Positions 10,276-20,331 of a stretch of 64,000 bases of DNA are shown piece by piece (the first letter of the stretch is position 1; every line of letters begins with the position of its first letter). The notes beneath the pieces are model-generated. The model did not search any database. It saw only the letters and a program-made list of their open reading frames with translations, and was not told the DNA's origin. Origin of the DNA: Alphaproteobacteria bacterium (lineage in GTDB: Bacteria; Pseudomonadota; Alphaproteobacteria; Geminicoccales; Geminicoccaceae); the NCBI GenBank assembly GCA_026990035.1, contig JALSIM010000017.1:1-64000 (forward strand), in the 5' to 3' direction. A program made the position numbers and the translations under genes.

Positions 10276-11601
10276 GTGGACCGGGCGGTGCAGGAGGCAG
10301 GGATCGGACAGGAGACCGGGAGCCGTGCCGCCACGCGCCCTCCCTTCAGCCTGTATCCGCCGCGCGGGCGCAAGGGACTCGATCCCACGGTACTGGCGAG
10401 TTTCGCGAGCCGCCTCGCGGCCTTCCGCAAGGCGGTGCTCTCGCAGCCCCAGCCGCGCCTCTACAGCGCCCTTCAGATCCTCGATTTCGGCCAGATCCAT
10501 CTCCGTTTCGGCCGTCGCTGGGAAGATCTGCGGGAAAAGATCTTCCTGATCATCGAGCATGCCCTCGACCGGGCGATCGGTCCCGACGATCTCTATCTCG
10601 TCGTCGACGAGGAACACGCCTACCTGCTGCTCACCGGCCGGCGCCGGGCGGAGGCGGAAGCGCGGGCGCGGCTGGTGGCGGCGGAGATCACCCAGCGCCT
10701 CTGCGGTCTGGTGCCCGGCGGGGTGGCCATGCGGGTCCAGACCCTGCCGTTCGATTACGACACCGGGCTCAGGGAGGTGGTGAGCCCGCGTCAGCTCCAC
10801 GAGCGCATCGCCGCCTTCAATCGCCAGCTCGAAGACCGCGAGCGCCGCGCCTTCCGTGACAATGTCATGCATTTCCGGGCCCGCTACCGCCCCCTCGTCC
10901 ATCTCCGCAAATCGCTGGTCTCCGCTTACCGGGTGGAAGCCCTGCTGCGCCGCCCGGAGGAGCCGGATGCCCCCGCGGAAACGGTCTGCGAGGAGCGGAT
11001 CAACGGCGTGTTCGACGCCGAGCTCGACGGCTGGATGCTGCGCCGGGCCGGTGAGGCGCTGCGCGCGCTCCGCGGTCGCCTGCGCGCCTTTCTGGTCCTC
11101 CCCGTTCATTACGAGACCCTGGCCGCGCGACGTCTGCGCGACTCCTATCTGCAGCACTGCCGGGCACTGCCCTCCCACGCCGCCCGGCATCTGGTGTTCG
11201 AACTCCTGGATCTGCCGCCGGGCATGCCCCAGGCCAGTCTCCAGGAACTGGTCTCCTATCTCCGTCCTTTCGCCTTCACCCTCGCCGCCAGGATCGAGCC
11301 CGAACTGCTCACCACCGAACATCTCGAAGGCTGCGACATCCGCTTTCTCACGGCGAGCTGGTACGGCGAGCGACTGGCCGAGGATTTCGGCGAACGCGAG
11401 CGTGTCGAGCTCTGGGACCGGGCCGACATCGCCCGCTTCGTGGTTCTCGGACGCGAAGCCCGCATGCGCACGGCGATGCTGGAGATCGAGGAGGCGGGCA
11501 GCCTGCAGGCGGTGGCGGCGGCGGGTATCGACTACGGCGGCGGCCCGCTGATCGCGCCGCCGCTGGCCGAACCGCGGGCCCGTCACGCCGGCGGCGACTG
11601 A
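10276..11601 (+). CDS. Degenerate GGDEF/EAL-like protein
   Basis: I do not recognise a named family, but about 441 residues show the ghost of a GGDEF-EAL architecture. Residues 65-145 contain LQILDFGQIHL and LYLVVDEEHAYLLLTGRRRAE, which line up with the end of a GGDEF domain where the active-site loop has become VDEEH. Residues 200-430 start with RARYRPLVHLRKSLVSAYRV then EALLR, close to the Y-P-I-V-x-L and E-A-L-L-R entry of EAL domains. Later metal ligands are not recognisable. A catalytically dead c-di-GMP receptor or scaffold is the natural guess. The GTG at 10276 is chosen because residues coded from 10099 onwards look non-coding; a GTG at 10288 is possible. The CtrA-type box upstream fits a motility or cell-cycle role. 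Confidence 0.6.
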   Translation: MDRAVQEAGIGQETGSRAATRPPFSLYPPRGRKGLDPTVLASFASRLAAFRKAVLSQPQPRLYSALQILDFGQIHLRFGRRWEDLREKIFLIIEHALDRAIGPDDLYLVVDEEHAYLLLTGRRRAEAEARARLVAAEITQRLCGLVPGGVAMRVQTLPFDYDTGLREVVSPRQLHERIAAFNRQLEDRERRAFRDNVMHFRARYRPLVHLRKSLVSAYRVEALLRRPEEPDAPAETVCEERINGVFDAELDGWMLRRAGEALRALRGRLRAFLVLPVHYETLAARRLRDSYLQHCRALPSHAARHLVFELLDLPPGMPQASLQELVSYLRPFAFTLAARIEPELLTTEHLEGCDIRFLTASWYGERLAEDFGERERVELWDRADIARFVVLGREARMRTAMLEIEEAGSLQAVAAAGIDYGGGPLIAPPLAEPRARHAGGD

Positions 11602-11656
11602 ACCGCACGCCCCTCACGCGGCCGGCCGGCGGGGCTCTCCACCGCCGACGAAACTC

Positions 11657-13261
11657 TCAGCCGGCGGGCGGATCCCACTGATAGAGCCAGGTCTCGCTCA
11701 GCGCCTGCGGGCCGAGACGCAGATAGAGGCGGAGATCGACGGGCCGTACCTCGCGCCAGCGATAGTCGAACACCACCCGCCAGATCCCCGCCTCGGGCAC
11801 GACGAAAGCCGCGGGTGCCCCGGGACGCCGGGTCCCCGCCGCCTCCCTGTCGACGATCTCCCCGTGGGAGGCACCGACCACCGGCACCACCGGGGCGTCC
11901 TCGGCGAGGAGCGACAGCGGTCCGCCGGCGAAATCGACCACGAACTTGGCGGTTCGCGGCGGCCGGGGCCGACCGACCACCCCGCCCTTGCCGATCCGGG
12001 TCGCCCGCACGGTGGCGAGATCGGCCCGGGGCGCCGGATCGGCACCCCAGACGAGCCGGTAGCGCAGACGCGCCTCCTCGCCCGGCGACAGCGGTCGCTC
12101 GGGATTCCAGAAGGCGACGATGTTGTCGAAGGTCTCGTCGGGCGTCGGGATCTCCACCAGCATCACGGCCCCGGGTCCCCAGCCCTCCCGGGGCTCCACC
12201 CAGGCCCCGGGACGCAGATGGTAGCGGGCACCGGTATCCTGGTAGCTCGCGAAACGCTGGTCGCGCTGCAGCAGGCCGAAACCGCGCGGGTTTTCGTCGA
12301 GGAAGCTGCTGACCCGGAGACGCGCGGGGTTCACGAGCGGTCGCCAGATGCGCTCGCCGTTGCCGGTCCAGATCGCGAGACCGTCCGAATCGTGGATCTC
12401 CGGCCGCCAATCGTCGCACACCCGGCGATCGTTCTCCCCGCATTGGTACATGCTGGTGAGCGGGGCGATGCCGAGCCGCTCGACGGGCCGTCGCGGGTAG
12501 AGCCACGCCTCCACCTCCATCACGGTGCGGCCGCCGGGAGCGATCAGGAAGCGGTAGGCACCGGTGATGCTGGGGCTTTCCAGAAGAGCCCAGACGGTGA
12601 CGGTGGTCGCGTCGGGCCGCGGCCGCAGCAGCCAGAAACGGGTGAAATCGGGGAATTCCTCGGGCCGCGGCAGCCCGGTGTCGATGGCGAGGCCGCGGGC
12701 GGAAAGCCCGTACTGGTTGCGGCCGTCGACGGCGCGGAAGTAGGAGGCCCCCTGGAAGACCGCCACGTCGAAGCGGAAGTCGGTGTGGAAATGGAGCCGG
12801 AAACCGGCGAAGCCGAGATCGTCCGGCAGGGGCGGATCGAAGCGGTTGCCCCCGTAGTCGAACATCGCCGGATCGTAGGCGAGCTCCCGGGCACGCCCGT
12901 CCGCCACCTCGAAGATCCGCACCTTCCGACGGAAGAAGAGGCCGAGATGGAAGAACTGGGCCCGGAAGGCCAGCGGCCGATCGTGCCAGAGGGCACGGTC
13001 GGGGCGGAAGGCGATCCGCCGGTAGCGATCGTAGTCGAGATCGCGGAGCTGCGGCGGCAGCTCGTCACGGAACGGGCGCGGCGGCGCCGCGGCGATCCCA
13101 CGGGCGAGCCTGCGCAGGGCGGCGAAGTCGAAGGGCTCCGCCGGTCCGGTCACCGGCGGTTCGGCGGCCGCGGCGAAACGGGCGAGCGCCGGCAGCAGCG
13201 AGAACCCCGCCAGCCAGCCGGCTCCGACCAGCATATCCCTTCTGCTTCCCGCCACCGACAC
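11657..13261 (-). CDS. opgD: Periplasmic glucan biosynthesis protein, OpgD/OpgG family
   Basis: A periplasmic protein of osmoregulated beta-glucan synthesis (MdoG family), thought to shape the glucan backbone. The 534-residue chain starts with a twin-arginine signal, SRRDML at about 6-11 followed by a hydrophobic stretch ending AAAAEP. The Tat signal favours OpgD over the Sec-exported OpgG. Family features include FDFAALRRLA, YRRIAFRPDRALW, the FFHLGLFF block, YFRA, NQYGLSARGLAIDTG, and MYQCGEND in the first domain. The C-terminal immunoglobulin-like part ends WLYQWDPP. No opgH glucosyltransferase is in the window. Convergent with the gene ending at 11601. Confidence 0.9.
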   Translation of the reverse strand: MSVAGSRRDMLVGAGWLAGFSLLPALARFAAAAEPPVTGPAEPFDFAALRRLARGIAAAPPRPFRDELPPQLRDLDYDRYRRIAFRPDRALWHDRPLAFRAQFFHLGLFFRRKVRIFEVADGRARELAYDPAMFDYGGNRFDPPLPDDLGFAGFRLHFHTDFRFDVAVFQGASYFRAVDGRNQYGLSARGLAIDTGLPRPEEFPDFTRFWLLRPRPDATTVTVWALLESPSITGAYRFLIAPGGRTVMEVEAWLYPRRPVERLGIAPLTSMYQCGENDRRVCDDWRPEIHDSDGLAIWTGNGERIWRPLVNPARLRVSSFLDENPRGFGLLQRDQRFASYQDTGARYHLRPGAWVEPREGWGPGAVMLVEIPTPDETFDNIVAFWNPERPLSPGEEARLRYRLVWGADPAPRADLATVRATRIGKGGVVGRPRPPRTAKFVVDFAGGPLSLLAEDAPVVPVVGASHGEIVDREAAGTRRPGAPAAFVVPEAGIWRVVFDYRWREVRPVDLRLYLRLGPQALSETWLYQWDPPAG

Positions 13262-13306
13262 CTCCCCTCCGCGATCTCCCGGGGCGGGGCTGGAAATTGG
13301 TGCGGC

Positions 13307-14890
13307 CTAACGGAAATGCAACGCCTTGGCCTGGAGGACCTGCGGCAGGGCGCGGACCGCCTCGAGCAGCGCCTCGGGAATCGGCTGGTCGACCTCGACC
13401 AGGGCCACCGCGTCACCGCCGGGCTTTTCGCGACCGAGATGGAAGGTGGCGATGTTGAGGCCGGCATCGCCGAGCAGGGTGCCCAGGGCGCCGATCAGGC
13501 CGGGCCGGTCACGGTTGCGGACGTAGAGCATGTGGGGACCGAGCCGGGCCTCCATCGGCACGCCCCGGATCGACACCACCCGCGGCTCCGATCCCTGGAA
13601 GAGGGTACCGCTCACCTCGCGCAGCCCCCGTTCGGTGCAGACCTCCACCGTCATCAGCGTCCGGTAGCCTTCGATGCTCTCCTTTTCGACGGTGGTCACC
13701 TCGATGTTGCGGGCCCGGGCCACCGCCGGCGCGCTGACCATGTTGACCGTCTCCAGTACCGGCCGCAGCAGGCCCTGGAGGGCGATCTGCACCAGCGGAC
13801 GGGTGTTGAGGGCCGCCACCTCTCCGCCGAAGGTGATCGTCACCGATTGCAATCCCGTCTCGGTGAGCTGGCCGGCGAAGGAGCCGAGCTGTTCGGCGAG
13901 CTTCATGTAGGGGGTCAGGCGGGGCGCTTCCTCGGGGCTCACCGCCGGCATGTTGAGGGCATTGACGATCGCGCCGTAGAGCAGATAGTCGCTCATCTGT
14001 TCGGCGATCTGGATCGCCACCTTCTCCTGCGCCTCCGTGGTCGAGGCCCCGAGATGCGGGGTCACCACCACCTCCTCCATCTCGAACAGCGGCGATTCCC
14101 GGGCCGGCTCGGTGGCGAACACGTCGAGGGCGGCACCGGCGACATGCCCGGCACGGATGAGATCGGCGAGCGCCGCCTCGTCGATCAACCCGCCGCGGGC
14201 GCAGTTGACGATGCGCACCCCGGGCCGGGTCCCGAGCAACGCTTCGCGGGAGAGGATGTTGCGGGTCTGGTCGGTGAGCGGCGTGTGCAGGGAAATGAAA
14301 TCGGCCCGTTCGAGGAGCGTCTCGAACGACACCCGCTCCACCCCGAGCGCGCGCGCCCGCTCCTCGGACAGGAAGGGATCGTACACCAGCACCCGCATCT
14401 TCAGGGCTTGCGCCCGCTCGGCGACGATCGAACCGATGTTGCCGCAGCCGATCACGCCGAGGGTCTTGCCGGTGAGCTCGACCCCCATGAAGCGCGATTT
14501 CTCCCATCTGCCGGCCCGGGTGGAACGGTCGGCCGCCGGGATCTGACGGGCGAGCGCGAACATCATGGCGATGGCGTGCTCGGCGGTGGTCACCGCGTTG
14601 CCGAACGGGGTGTTCATGACCACCACCCCACAACGGGTGGCCGCCTCGACGTCGATGTTGTCGACGCCGATGCCGGCCCGCCCCACCACCTTGAGACGCG
14701 GCGCCCCGGCTTCCAGCACGGCAGCCGTGACCCGGGTCGCGGAACGGACGGCGATGCCGTCGTATTCACCGATCACGGCCGCCAGCTCCGGCTCCGCGAG
14801 ACCGGTGCGCAGTTCGGGGAGGATGCCCCGTTCCTCGAAGATGCGGACCGCTACCGGGCTCAGCTTGTCGGCGATCAGAACCTTTGGCAT
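13307..14890 (-). CDS. serA: D-3-phosphoglycerate dehydrogenase
   Basis: First enzyme of serine synthesis, oxidising 3-phosphoglycerate with NAD. The 527 residues give the long form: catalytic and NAD domains, an intervening domain, and a C-terminal ACT domain (about 455-527, LYVRNRDRPGLIGALG) for feedback by serine. The NAD motif is GCGNIG at 148-153. Catalytic residues are visible as Arg232 (NCARGGL), Glu261 (ATEPA) and His279 (PHLGAST). The start MPKVLIADKLS at 14890 is the standard N-terminus; the open frame before it is G+C-driven. Directly downstream of serC with a 40-bp gap, forming a serC-serA unit. Confidence 0.97.
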   Translation of the reverse strand: MPKVLIADKLSPVAVRIFEERGILPELRTGLAEPELAAVIGEYDGIAVRSATRVTAAVLEAGAPRLKVVGRAGIGVDNIDVEAATRCGVVVMNTPFGNAVTTAEHAIAMMFALARQIPAADRSTRAGRWEKSRFMGVELTGKTLGVIGCGNIGSIVAERAQALKMRVLVYDPFLSEERARALGVERVSFETLLERADFISLHTPLTDQTRNILSREALLGTRPGVRIVNCARGGLIDEAALADLIRAGHVAGAALDVFATEPARESPLFEMEEVVVTPHLGASTTEAQEKVAIQIAEQMSDYLLYGAIVNALNMPAVSPEEAPRLTPYMKLAEQLGSFAGQLTETGLQSVTITFGGEVAALNTRPLVQIALQGLLRPVLETVNMVSAPAVARARNIEVTTVEKESIEGYRTLMTVEVCTERGLREVSGTLFQGSEPRVVSIRGVPMEARLGPHMLYVRNRDRPGLIGALGTLLGDAGLNIATFHLGREKPGGDAVALVEVDQPIPEALLEAVRALPQVLQAKALHFR

Positions 14891-14930
14891 GAAGACGATC
14901 CCGTCGGTGGAAAGAGAAAGGGACGGGCGC

Positions 14931-16085
14931 TCAGAGCGCCGCCCGGACCTCGGCGAAGGCCCAGTCCAGCCAGGGAAGCAGGGCCTCGATGTCGGCCCTT
15001 TCCACGGTGGCACCACCCCAGATCCGCAATCCCGGCGGTGCATCGCGATAGGCGCCGATGTCGTGAGCCACCTGTTCGGCCTCCAGCCTCGCCAGCATGG
15101 CCTTCACGAAGCCCTTCCGCTCCTCTTCCGGCAGTGCCGCCACCGCCGGATCGGTGATCCGCAGGCAGATCGCGGTAGGCGAACGGATCTCCGGCCGACG
15201 CGCGAGGAAATCCACCCAGCCGGTCTCCGCCACCCACGCCTCCACGACCGCCAGATTGGCGCGCACCCGTGCCTCCAGTCCGCTCCGACCGCCCACCGTC
15301 TCGGCCCAGCCCAGCGCGTCCAGCGCGTCCTCGACGGCCAGCATGGACGGCGTATTGATGGTCTCGCCGCGGAAAATCCCTTCCGCCAGACGGCCGTTCT
15401 TCGTCAGACGGAAGATCTTGGGCAGCGGCCAGGGCGGGGTGTGGTTCTCAAGCCTCTCCACCGCCCGCGGTCCGAGGGCCAGCATCCCGTGCTGGGCCTC
15501 GCCGCCGAGCACCTTCTGCCAGGACCAGGTGACCACATCGAGCCGCTCCCAGGGCAGCTCCACGGCGAACACCGCCGAGGTCGCATCGCAGAGGACCAGC
15601 CCTTCACGGTCGGCGGCGATCCAGTCGCCGTCCGGAACCCGCACGCCCGAAGTCGTGCCGTTCCAGGTGAAGACCAGATCGCGACCGGGATCGACGGCGT
15701 CGAGATCGGGCAGCTCGCCGTAGGGCGCCTCCAGAGCCCGGACATCGGGCAGGCGGAGCTGCCCTTCGATATCGGTCAGCCAGCCCTTGCCGAAGGCGTC
15801 GAAGACCAGCACGTCGACCCCCCGCGGCCCCAGGAGCGACCACATCGCCGCCTCGAAGGCCCCGGTATCGGACCCGGGCATGATGCCCAGCCGGAATTCC
15901 TCGGGAATGCCCAGGAGCCGGCGGCTCCGGTCGATCACCTCGGCGAGCCGGGCTTTGGCGGGCGCGGCGCGATGCGAGCGGCCGACGAGCGCGCCCTCGA
16001 GCACCGCGGGCGACCAGCCCGGCCGCTTGGCCGTCGGGCCGGAGCTGAAACAGGGGTTGGCGGGCCGGGTCCGGGGTTCGATCAT
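14931..16085 (-). CDS. serC: Phosphoserine aminotransferase
   Basis: PLP enzyme converting 3-phosphohydroxypyruvate and glutamate to phosphoserine in serine and pyridoxine synthesis. The 384 residues start [20 protein letters not shown], the N-terminal style of the alphaproteobacterial/archaeal-type branch. The PLP lysine is Lys191 in [10 protein letters not shown]. Substrate-site features include [23 protein letters not shown] and the [12 protein letters not shown] block. It precedes serA in the same direction; together the two genes encode steps 1 and 2 of the serine pathway. The serB phosphatase is not in the window. Confidence 0.95.
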   Translation of the reverse strand: MIEPRTRPANPCFSSGPTAKRPGWSPAVLEGALVGRSHRAAPAKARLAEVIDRSRRLLGIPEEFRLGIMPGSDTGAFEAAMWSLLGPRGVDVLVFDAFGKGWLTDIEGQLRLPDVRALEAPYGELPDLDAVDPGRDLVFTWNGTTSGVRVPDGDWIAADREGLVLCDATSAVFAVELPWERLDVVTWSWQKVLGGEAQHGMLALGPRAVERLENHTPPWPLPKIFRLTKNGRLAEGIFRGETINTPSMLAVEDALDALGWAETVGGRSGLEARVRANLAVVEAWVAETGWVDFLARRPEIRSPTAICLRITDPAVAALPEEERKGFVKAMLARLEAEQVAHDIGAYRDAPPGLRIWGGATVERADIEALLPWLDWAFAEVRAAL

Positions 16086-16175
16086 CGCGGGTCCTGACGC
16101 GGAGCGGAAACTTCGTGCCGCAAATTAGAGGCAGCCTTGCTGCATTGCAACACGGCGGGCCGGGAACCCGGGTGT

Positions 16176-17441
16176 TCAGGCGAGGCGGGCACGAACCGTC
16201 GCGAAATCGGGGAAGCCCGAGAGCGGGCCGATGGCGGCGAGGGTCGGGGTGGCGCCGAGCAGCCCGTGCGCGAGCCGGCGGAGGTCGTCCCGGGTCACCG
16301 CCTCGATGCGCGCGACGATCTCGGGCACCGGCAGCCGACGGCCGAAGAACAGGAGCTGGCGTGCCAGATCCTCGGCCACCGCACCGCAACTCTCGAGACT
16401 CATCAGCAGGCTCGCTTCGAGCTGCTTCTTCGCCCGGGCGAGCTCCTCCGCGGTCGGCCCTTCCGCGAAACGGCGGAGCTCGTCGCAGAGGGTGAACAGG
16501 AGTTCCGCCGATTGTTCCGGCTCGGTGCTCGAATAGACCCCGAACAGCCCGGCGTCGGAAAAGCAGGAAGCGAAGCCGAACACCGAATAGGCGAGACCCC
16601 GCCTTTCCCGCACCTCCTGGAAGAGACGCGAGGCCATGCCGCCACCGAGGATGTTGGACAGCAGATGGAGCGCGAAATAGTCGGGATCGCCGTAGGCCGG
16701 CGCCGGAAATCCCAGAACCAGATGGACCTGGTCGAACTCCCGCTCCACCAGCCGGGCACCTCCCCGATAGCGGGCCGGCGGCGAGCTCGGCCGACCGTCC
16801 GGCGCCAGCCCGCCGAAGAGGCTTTCCGCCAGCGCCTCGACCTCCTCGTGCTCGACCTTGCCGGCGGCGGCGACGATGGTCCGGGGCATGACGTACCGCT
16901 CGCGCAGAAAGCGGCACAGCGCCTCGCGCGACATGGCGGCTACGCTGTCGCGGTTGCCGAGCACGGGGCGGCCCAGCGGCTGATCGGGAAAGGCCTGCTC
17001 CTGGAAGAGATCGAAGACCAGATCGTCGGGCGCGTCGTTGACCTCGGCGATCTCCTGCAGCACCACCTGCCGCTCGCGGGCGAGCTCCTCCTCGTCGAGC
17101 CGCGAATGCTGGAGGATGTCGGCGAGGAGGTCGAGGGCCAGCGGCAGATCCTCGGCCAGCAGCCGTGCGTAGTAGGCCGTGTATTCGCGCGAGGTGTGGG
17201 CGTCGAGGCTACCGCCGACGCTTTCGATCTCCTCGGCGATGCGCCGCGCGTCCCGCCTTTCGGTGCCCTTGAAGGCCATGTGCTCGAGCAGGTGGGCAGC
17301 GCCGGCGGCGTCCTCCGACTCGTGCCGGGTACCGGCACCGATCCACACCCCGACCGCCACCGTCTCGACGTGCGGCAGGGTCGCGGTCGCCACCCGCAGG
17401 CCGCCGGGAAGCGTGGTGAGACGATGGAGCAGCCCCCTCAT
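16176..17441 (-). CDS. M16-family zinc peptidase (processing-peptidase-like)
   Basis: A pitrilysin/MPP-like metalloprotease of 421 residues, the single-chain bacterial form that pairs as a dimer. The inverted zinc motif HLLEH is at residues 50-54 (His50, Glu53, His54), followed by MAFKGT as in mitochondrial processing peptidase beta. The C-terminal half has the glycine-rich LSNILGGGMASRLFQEVRE loop. No signal peptide is visible, so it is probably cytoplasmic or loosely membrane-associated. Its ATG overlaps the thrC stop by 4 bases (ATGA). The pairing of thrC with an M16 peptidase behind the oxidase genes is common in Rhodospirillales. Substrates are unknown. Confidence 0.93.
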   Translation of the reverse strand: MRGLLHRLTTLPGGLRVATATLPHVETVAVGVWIGAGTRHESEDAAGAAHLLEHMAFKGTERRDARRIAEEIESVGGSLDAHTSREYTAYYARLLAEDLPLALDLLADILQHSRLDEEELARERQVVLQEIAEVNDAPDDLVFDLFQEQAFPDQPLGRPVLGNRDSVAAMSREALCRFLRERYVMPRTIVAAAGKVEHEEVEALAESLFGGLAPDGRPSSPPARYRGGARLVEREFDQVHLVLGFPAPAYGDPDYFALHLLSNILGGGMASRLFQEVRERRGLAYSVFGFASCFSDAGLFGVYSSTEPEQSAELLFTLCDELRRFAEGPTAEELARAKKQLEASLLMSLESCGAVAEDLARQLLFFGRRLPVPEIVARIEAVTRDDLRRLAHGLLGATPTLAAIGPLSGFPDFATVRARLA

Positions 17442-18838
17442 CGACGGCCGAGACGTTCGCGGATGAACCCCTGTATCGCCGCCGGATCGGCGTCGAGGAC
17501 GGCGAACCGCTCCTGCCGCCGCATCAGATCGCCGAGCCGCGGCGGCAGGGCCTCCTGTCGCCCCGTGGCCTCGGCGACCGTCTCCGGGAATTTCGCGGGA
17601 TGGGCGGTGGCGAGACAGACGAGCGGTCCCTCGCCCGGGCGGCGCAGCCGGCGGCCGACATGGACCCCGACCGCCGTATGCGGATCCACGACCCGGCCGC
17701 TCTCGACCCAGACCGCACGGATGGCGGCGCGGGTTTCCTCTTCGGTGGCCCGACCGGCGAGGAACAGCTCCGCCAGCGCGGCGAGCTCCGCCGAATCGAC
17801 GGTGAGCATGCCGCTCCGGGCGAATTCCTCGAGCTTGGTGCGCACCCGCGCGCCGTCGCCCCCCTCGAGCGCGAACAGGAGACGCTCGAAATTGCTCGCG
17901 ACCTGGATGTCCATGCTCGGCGTCACCGTCGGCACCACCTCGCCGGCCCGGTACACGCCGGTCGCGAAGAAGCGGGCGAGGATGTCGTTGCGGTTGGTGG
18001 CGACCACCAGACGCCGGATCGGCAGGCCGATCCGATGGGCCACGTAGCCGGCGTAGACGTCGCCGAAATTGCCGGTGGGTACGGCGAAGACGGGTGGCCG
18101 CTCGAGACCGCCGAGCCGCAGGGCGGCGAAGACGTAGTAGACGGTCTGGGCGAGAATGCGCGCCCAGTTGATGGAGTTGATGGCCGCCAGATCGAATTCG
18201 CGGCGGAACGCGGTGTCGGCGAACATCGCCTTCACCAGCGCCTGACAGTCGTCGAAGGTGCCGCGGACGGCGATGTTGAAGACGTTGCCGGCCTCGACCG
18301 TGGTCATCTGGCGGCGCTGCACGGCCGACACCCGCTCGTGGGGGTGGAGGACGACGATCGCCATGTTGGCGCGTCCGGCGACGGCGTGGATGGCGGCCGA
18401 ACCGGTGTCGCCGGAGGTGGCGCCGACGATGGTGATGCGACGGCCGCGACGGGCCAGCACCCGCTCGAACATGAGCCCCAGGAGCTGGAGCGCGAAATCC
18501 TTGAAGGCCAGGGTGGGGCCGTGGAACAGTTCCAGCAGCCAGTCGTCGGCGGCGATCTGGACCAGCGGGGCGGTCGCCGCATGATCGAAACCGGCGTAGG
18601 CGGTCTCGCACAGCTCGCCCAGTTCCGCGGCCTCGAAACAGTCCTCGACGAAGGGCAGGAGAATGCGGCACGCCGTTTCCGCATAGGAGAGCCCCTGCAT
18701 CGCCGCCAGCGCTTCACGGGAAAACCGGGGCCAGCTTTCCGGGAGGAACAATCCGCCGTCTTCGGCGAGGCCGGCTAGCAGCACCTCCTCGAAACTGCGC
18801 CGACCGGCACCACCGCGGGTGCTCACATGCGCGATCAT
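17438..18838 (-). CDS. thrC: Threonine synthase
   Basis: PLP enzyme converting O-phosphohomoserine to threonine. The 466 residues are the long class used by proteobacteria and fungi. The N-terminus MIAHVSTRGG is followed by the PLP-lysine block FHGPTLAFKDFALQLL with Lys113. The phosphate-binding sequence GATSGDTGSAAIHA and the VPTGNFGD motif follow. The start at 18838 overlaps the upstream carboxypeptidase stop (ATGA), and the stop overlaps the M16 peptidase start, so the three genes are translationally coupled at the distal end of the oxidase operon. Confidence 0.97.
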   Translation of the reverse strand: MIAHVSTRGGAGRRSFEEVLLAGLAEDGGLFLPESWPRFSREALAAMQGLSYAETACRILLPFVEDCFEAAELGELCETAYAGFDHAATAPLVQIAADDWLLELFHGPTLAFKDFALQLLGLMFERVLARRGRRITIVGATSGDTGSAAIHAVAGRANMAIVVLHPHERVSAVQRRQMTTVEAGNVFNIAVRGTFDDCQALVKAMFADTAFRREFDLAAINSINWARILAQTVYYVFAALRLGGLERPPVFAVPTGNFGDVYAGYVAHRIGLPIRRLVVATNRNDILARFFATGVYRAGEVVPTVTPSMDIQVASNFERLLFALEGGDGARVRTKLEEFARSGMLTVDSAELAALAELFLAGRATEEETRAAIRAVWVESGRVVDPHTAVGVHVGRRLRRPGEGPLVCLATAHPAKFPETVAEATGRQEALPPRLGDLMRRQERFAVLDADPAAIQGFIRERLGRR

Positions 18839-20331
18839 GCCTCCGCCGTCTCCACCGACACTCCGTAGCGTTCGGCCAGATGGGCGAAGAAGGCGGCGCA
18901 GGAAAGAGGCGCTCCGGTCGCCTCGACGACGAGCTCGGCGAATTCGGGCTGCGATCCGCGACCGTGGACCCGCTGCCGCAACCAGGCGAGGAGCTCGCCG
19001 AAGCGGCCGGCGGCGATGGATTCCGGGAGCTCGGGAAGGGCGCTCCGGAGGGCGCGGAAAAGCTGGGCGGCGAGCAGCGCGCCCACCGTGTAGCACGGAA
19101 AGTAGCCGAAGAGACCCACCGGCCAGTGAATGTCCTGGAGCACGCCCCGACGATCGTCCGGCGGCATCACGCCGAGGAGCTCGCGCATCCCCGCGTTCCA
19201 GGCTTCCGGCAGCTCCGCCGGTTCCAGCTCCGCCTCGATCAGCGCCCGTTCGAGCCGCCAGCGCAGGATCACGTGGAGCGGATAGGTGAGTTCGTCGGCA
19301 TCGACCCGGATGAAACCGCGCTCGACACGATTGTAGAGCCGCACGAGATTGTCCGGATCGAAGGCCGGATCGCCGCCGAAGGCCCGCTCCAGCTCGCCGG
19401 CGAGAAAGCCCAGGAAGGGCCGGGAGCGGCAGAGCTGCATTTCGATCAGCAGGGACTGGCTCTCGTGGACCGCCATGCCGCGCGCCGCCCCCACCGGCTG
19501 GTCGAGCCGATCCCGCGGCAACCCGGCCTCGTAAAGCGCATGGCCGGTCTCGTGCAGGACCGCCATCAGACCGGTCATGGCGTCGGTCTCGTCGTAACGG
19601 GTGGTGATCCGGATGTCGGTGGGCGTGCCGCCGCAGAAGGGATGGGTGCTCTCGTCCAGCCGACCGTGGGCGAAATCGAAGCCCAGCCGGCGCATCAGCC
19701 GCTCCGCGAGCGCCCTCTGCGCCGCCTTCGGGAACGGCCCCTGGGGTCGCAAGGGCGCCTTCTGGCGGGCCAGAACCGTATCGACGAGATCCGGCAGATG
19801 CCGGGCCAGGGGCGCGAACAGACGGGTGAGATCGGCATCCGCGAGACCCGGCTGGTAGGTGCCGAGCAGCGCGTCGTAAGGGGCGAGGCCGAGGGCGGCA
19901 CCGAGCTGGCGGGCGCGTTCCCGTTCGAGCGCCACCACCTGTTCGAGATGCGGCCGCAGCATGGCGAAATCGCTGCGCTCGCGGGCCTCGCGCCAGACCA
20001 GCTCGGCCCGGGTGGTGGCTTCGGCCGCGGCTTCGACCAGGGCCGGATCGACCGCCATCGCGAGCACCCGCAGCCGGCGCATCTCCCGCAGGTTGGCCCG
20101 CCCCAGGGGATCCTCGACGATGGCGGCCGCCGCCTCCAGCAGTTCTTCGAGCTCGGGCGCCGTCAGGATGTCGTGGGCGAGTCGCCGCAGGGTGGCGATC
20201 TGCTGGCCTCGCGCGGCGCCGCCGCCCGGCGGCATCCACACCGCCTGATCCCAGGTGAGAACGGCGAGCGCGCCCTCGATCGCGTGCAGGCGGCGGAACC
20301 GGGCTTCGAGGACGCCCAGCGGATCGTTCAT
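18835..20331 (-). CDS. M32-family metallocarboxypeptidase (Taq type)
   Basis: A zinc- or cobalt-dependent carboxypeptidase removing C-terminal residues from peptides in the cytoplasm. The 498-residue chain is all-helical with the metal motif HETGH at about 260-264 and HESQS about 25 residues later supplying the third ligand region. The N-terminal LTWDQAVWMPPGG and the central DVRITTR-like sequence (DIRITTRYDETD) are standard for the family. It overlaps ctaA upstream and thrC downstream by 4 bases each. Why a peptidase is embedded in the oxidase-assembly unit is not clear; recycling of peptides is the simplest guess. Confidence 0.95.
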   Translation of the reverse strand: MNDPLGVLEARFRRLHAIEGALAVLTWDQAVWMPPGGGAARGQQIATLRRLAHDILTAPELEELLEAAAAIVEDPLGRANLREMRRLRVLAMAVDPALVEAAAEATTRAELVWREARERSDFAMLRPHLEQVVALERERARQLGAALGLAPYDALLGTYQPGLADADLTRLFAPLARHLPDLVDTVLARQKAPLRPQGPFPKAAQRALAERLMRRLGFDFAHGRLDESTHPFCGGTPTDIRITTRYDETDAMTGLMAVLHETGHALYEAGLPRDRLDQPVGAARGMAVHESQSLLIEMQLCRSRPFLGFLAGELERAFGGDPAFDPDNLVRLYNRVERGFIRVDADELTYPLHVILRWRLERALIEAELEPAELPEAWNAGMRELLGVMPPDDRRGVLQDIHWPVGLFGYFPCYTVGALLAAQLFRALRSALPELPESIAAGRFGELLAWLRQRVHGRGSQPEFAELVVEATGAPLSCAAFFAHLAERYGVSVETAEA

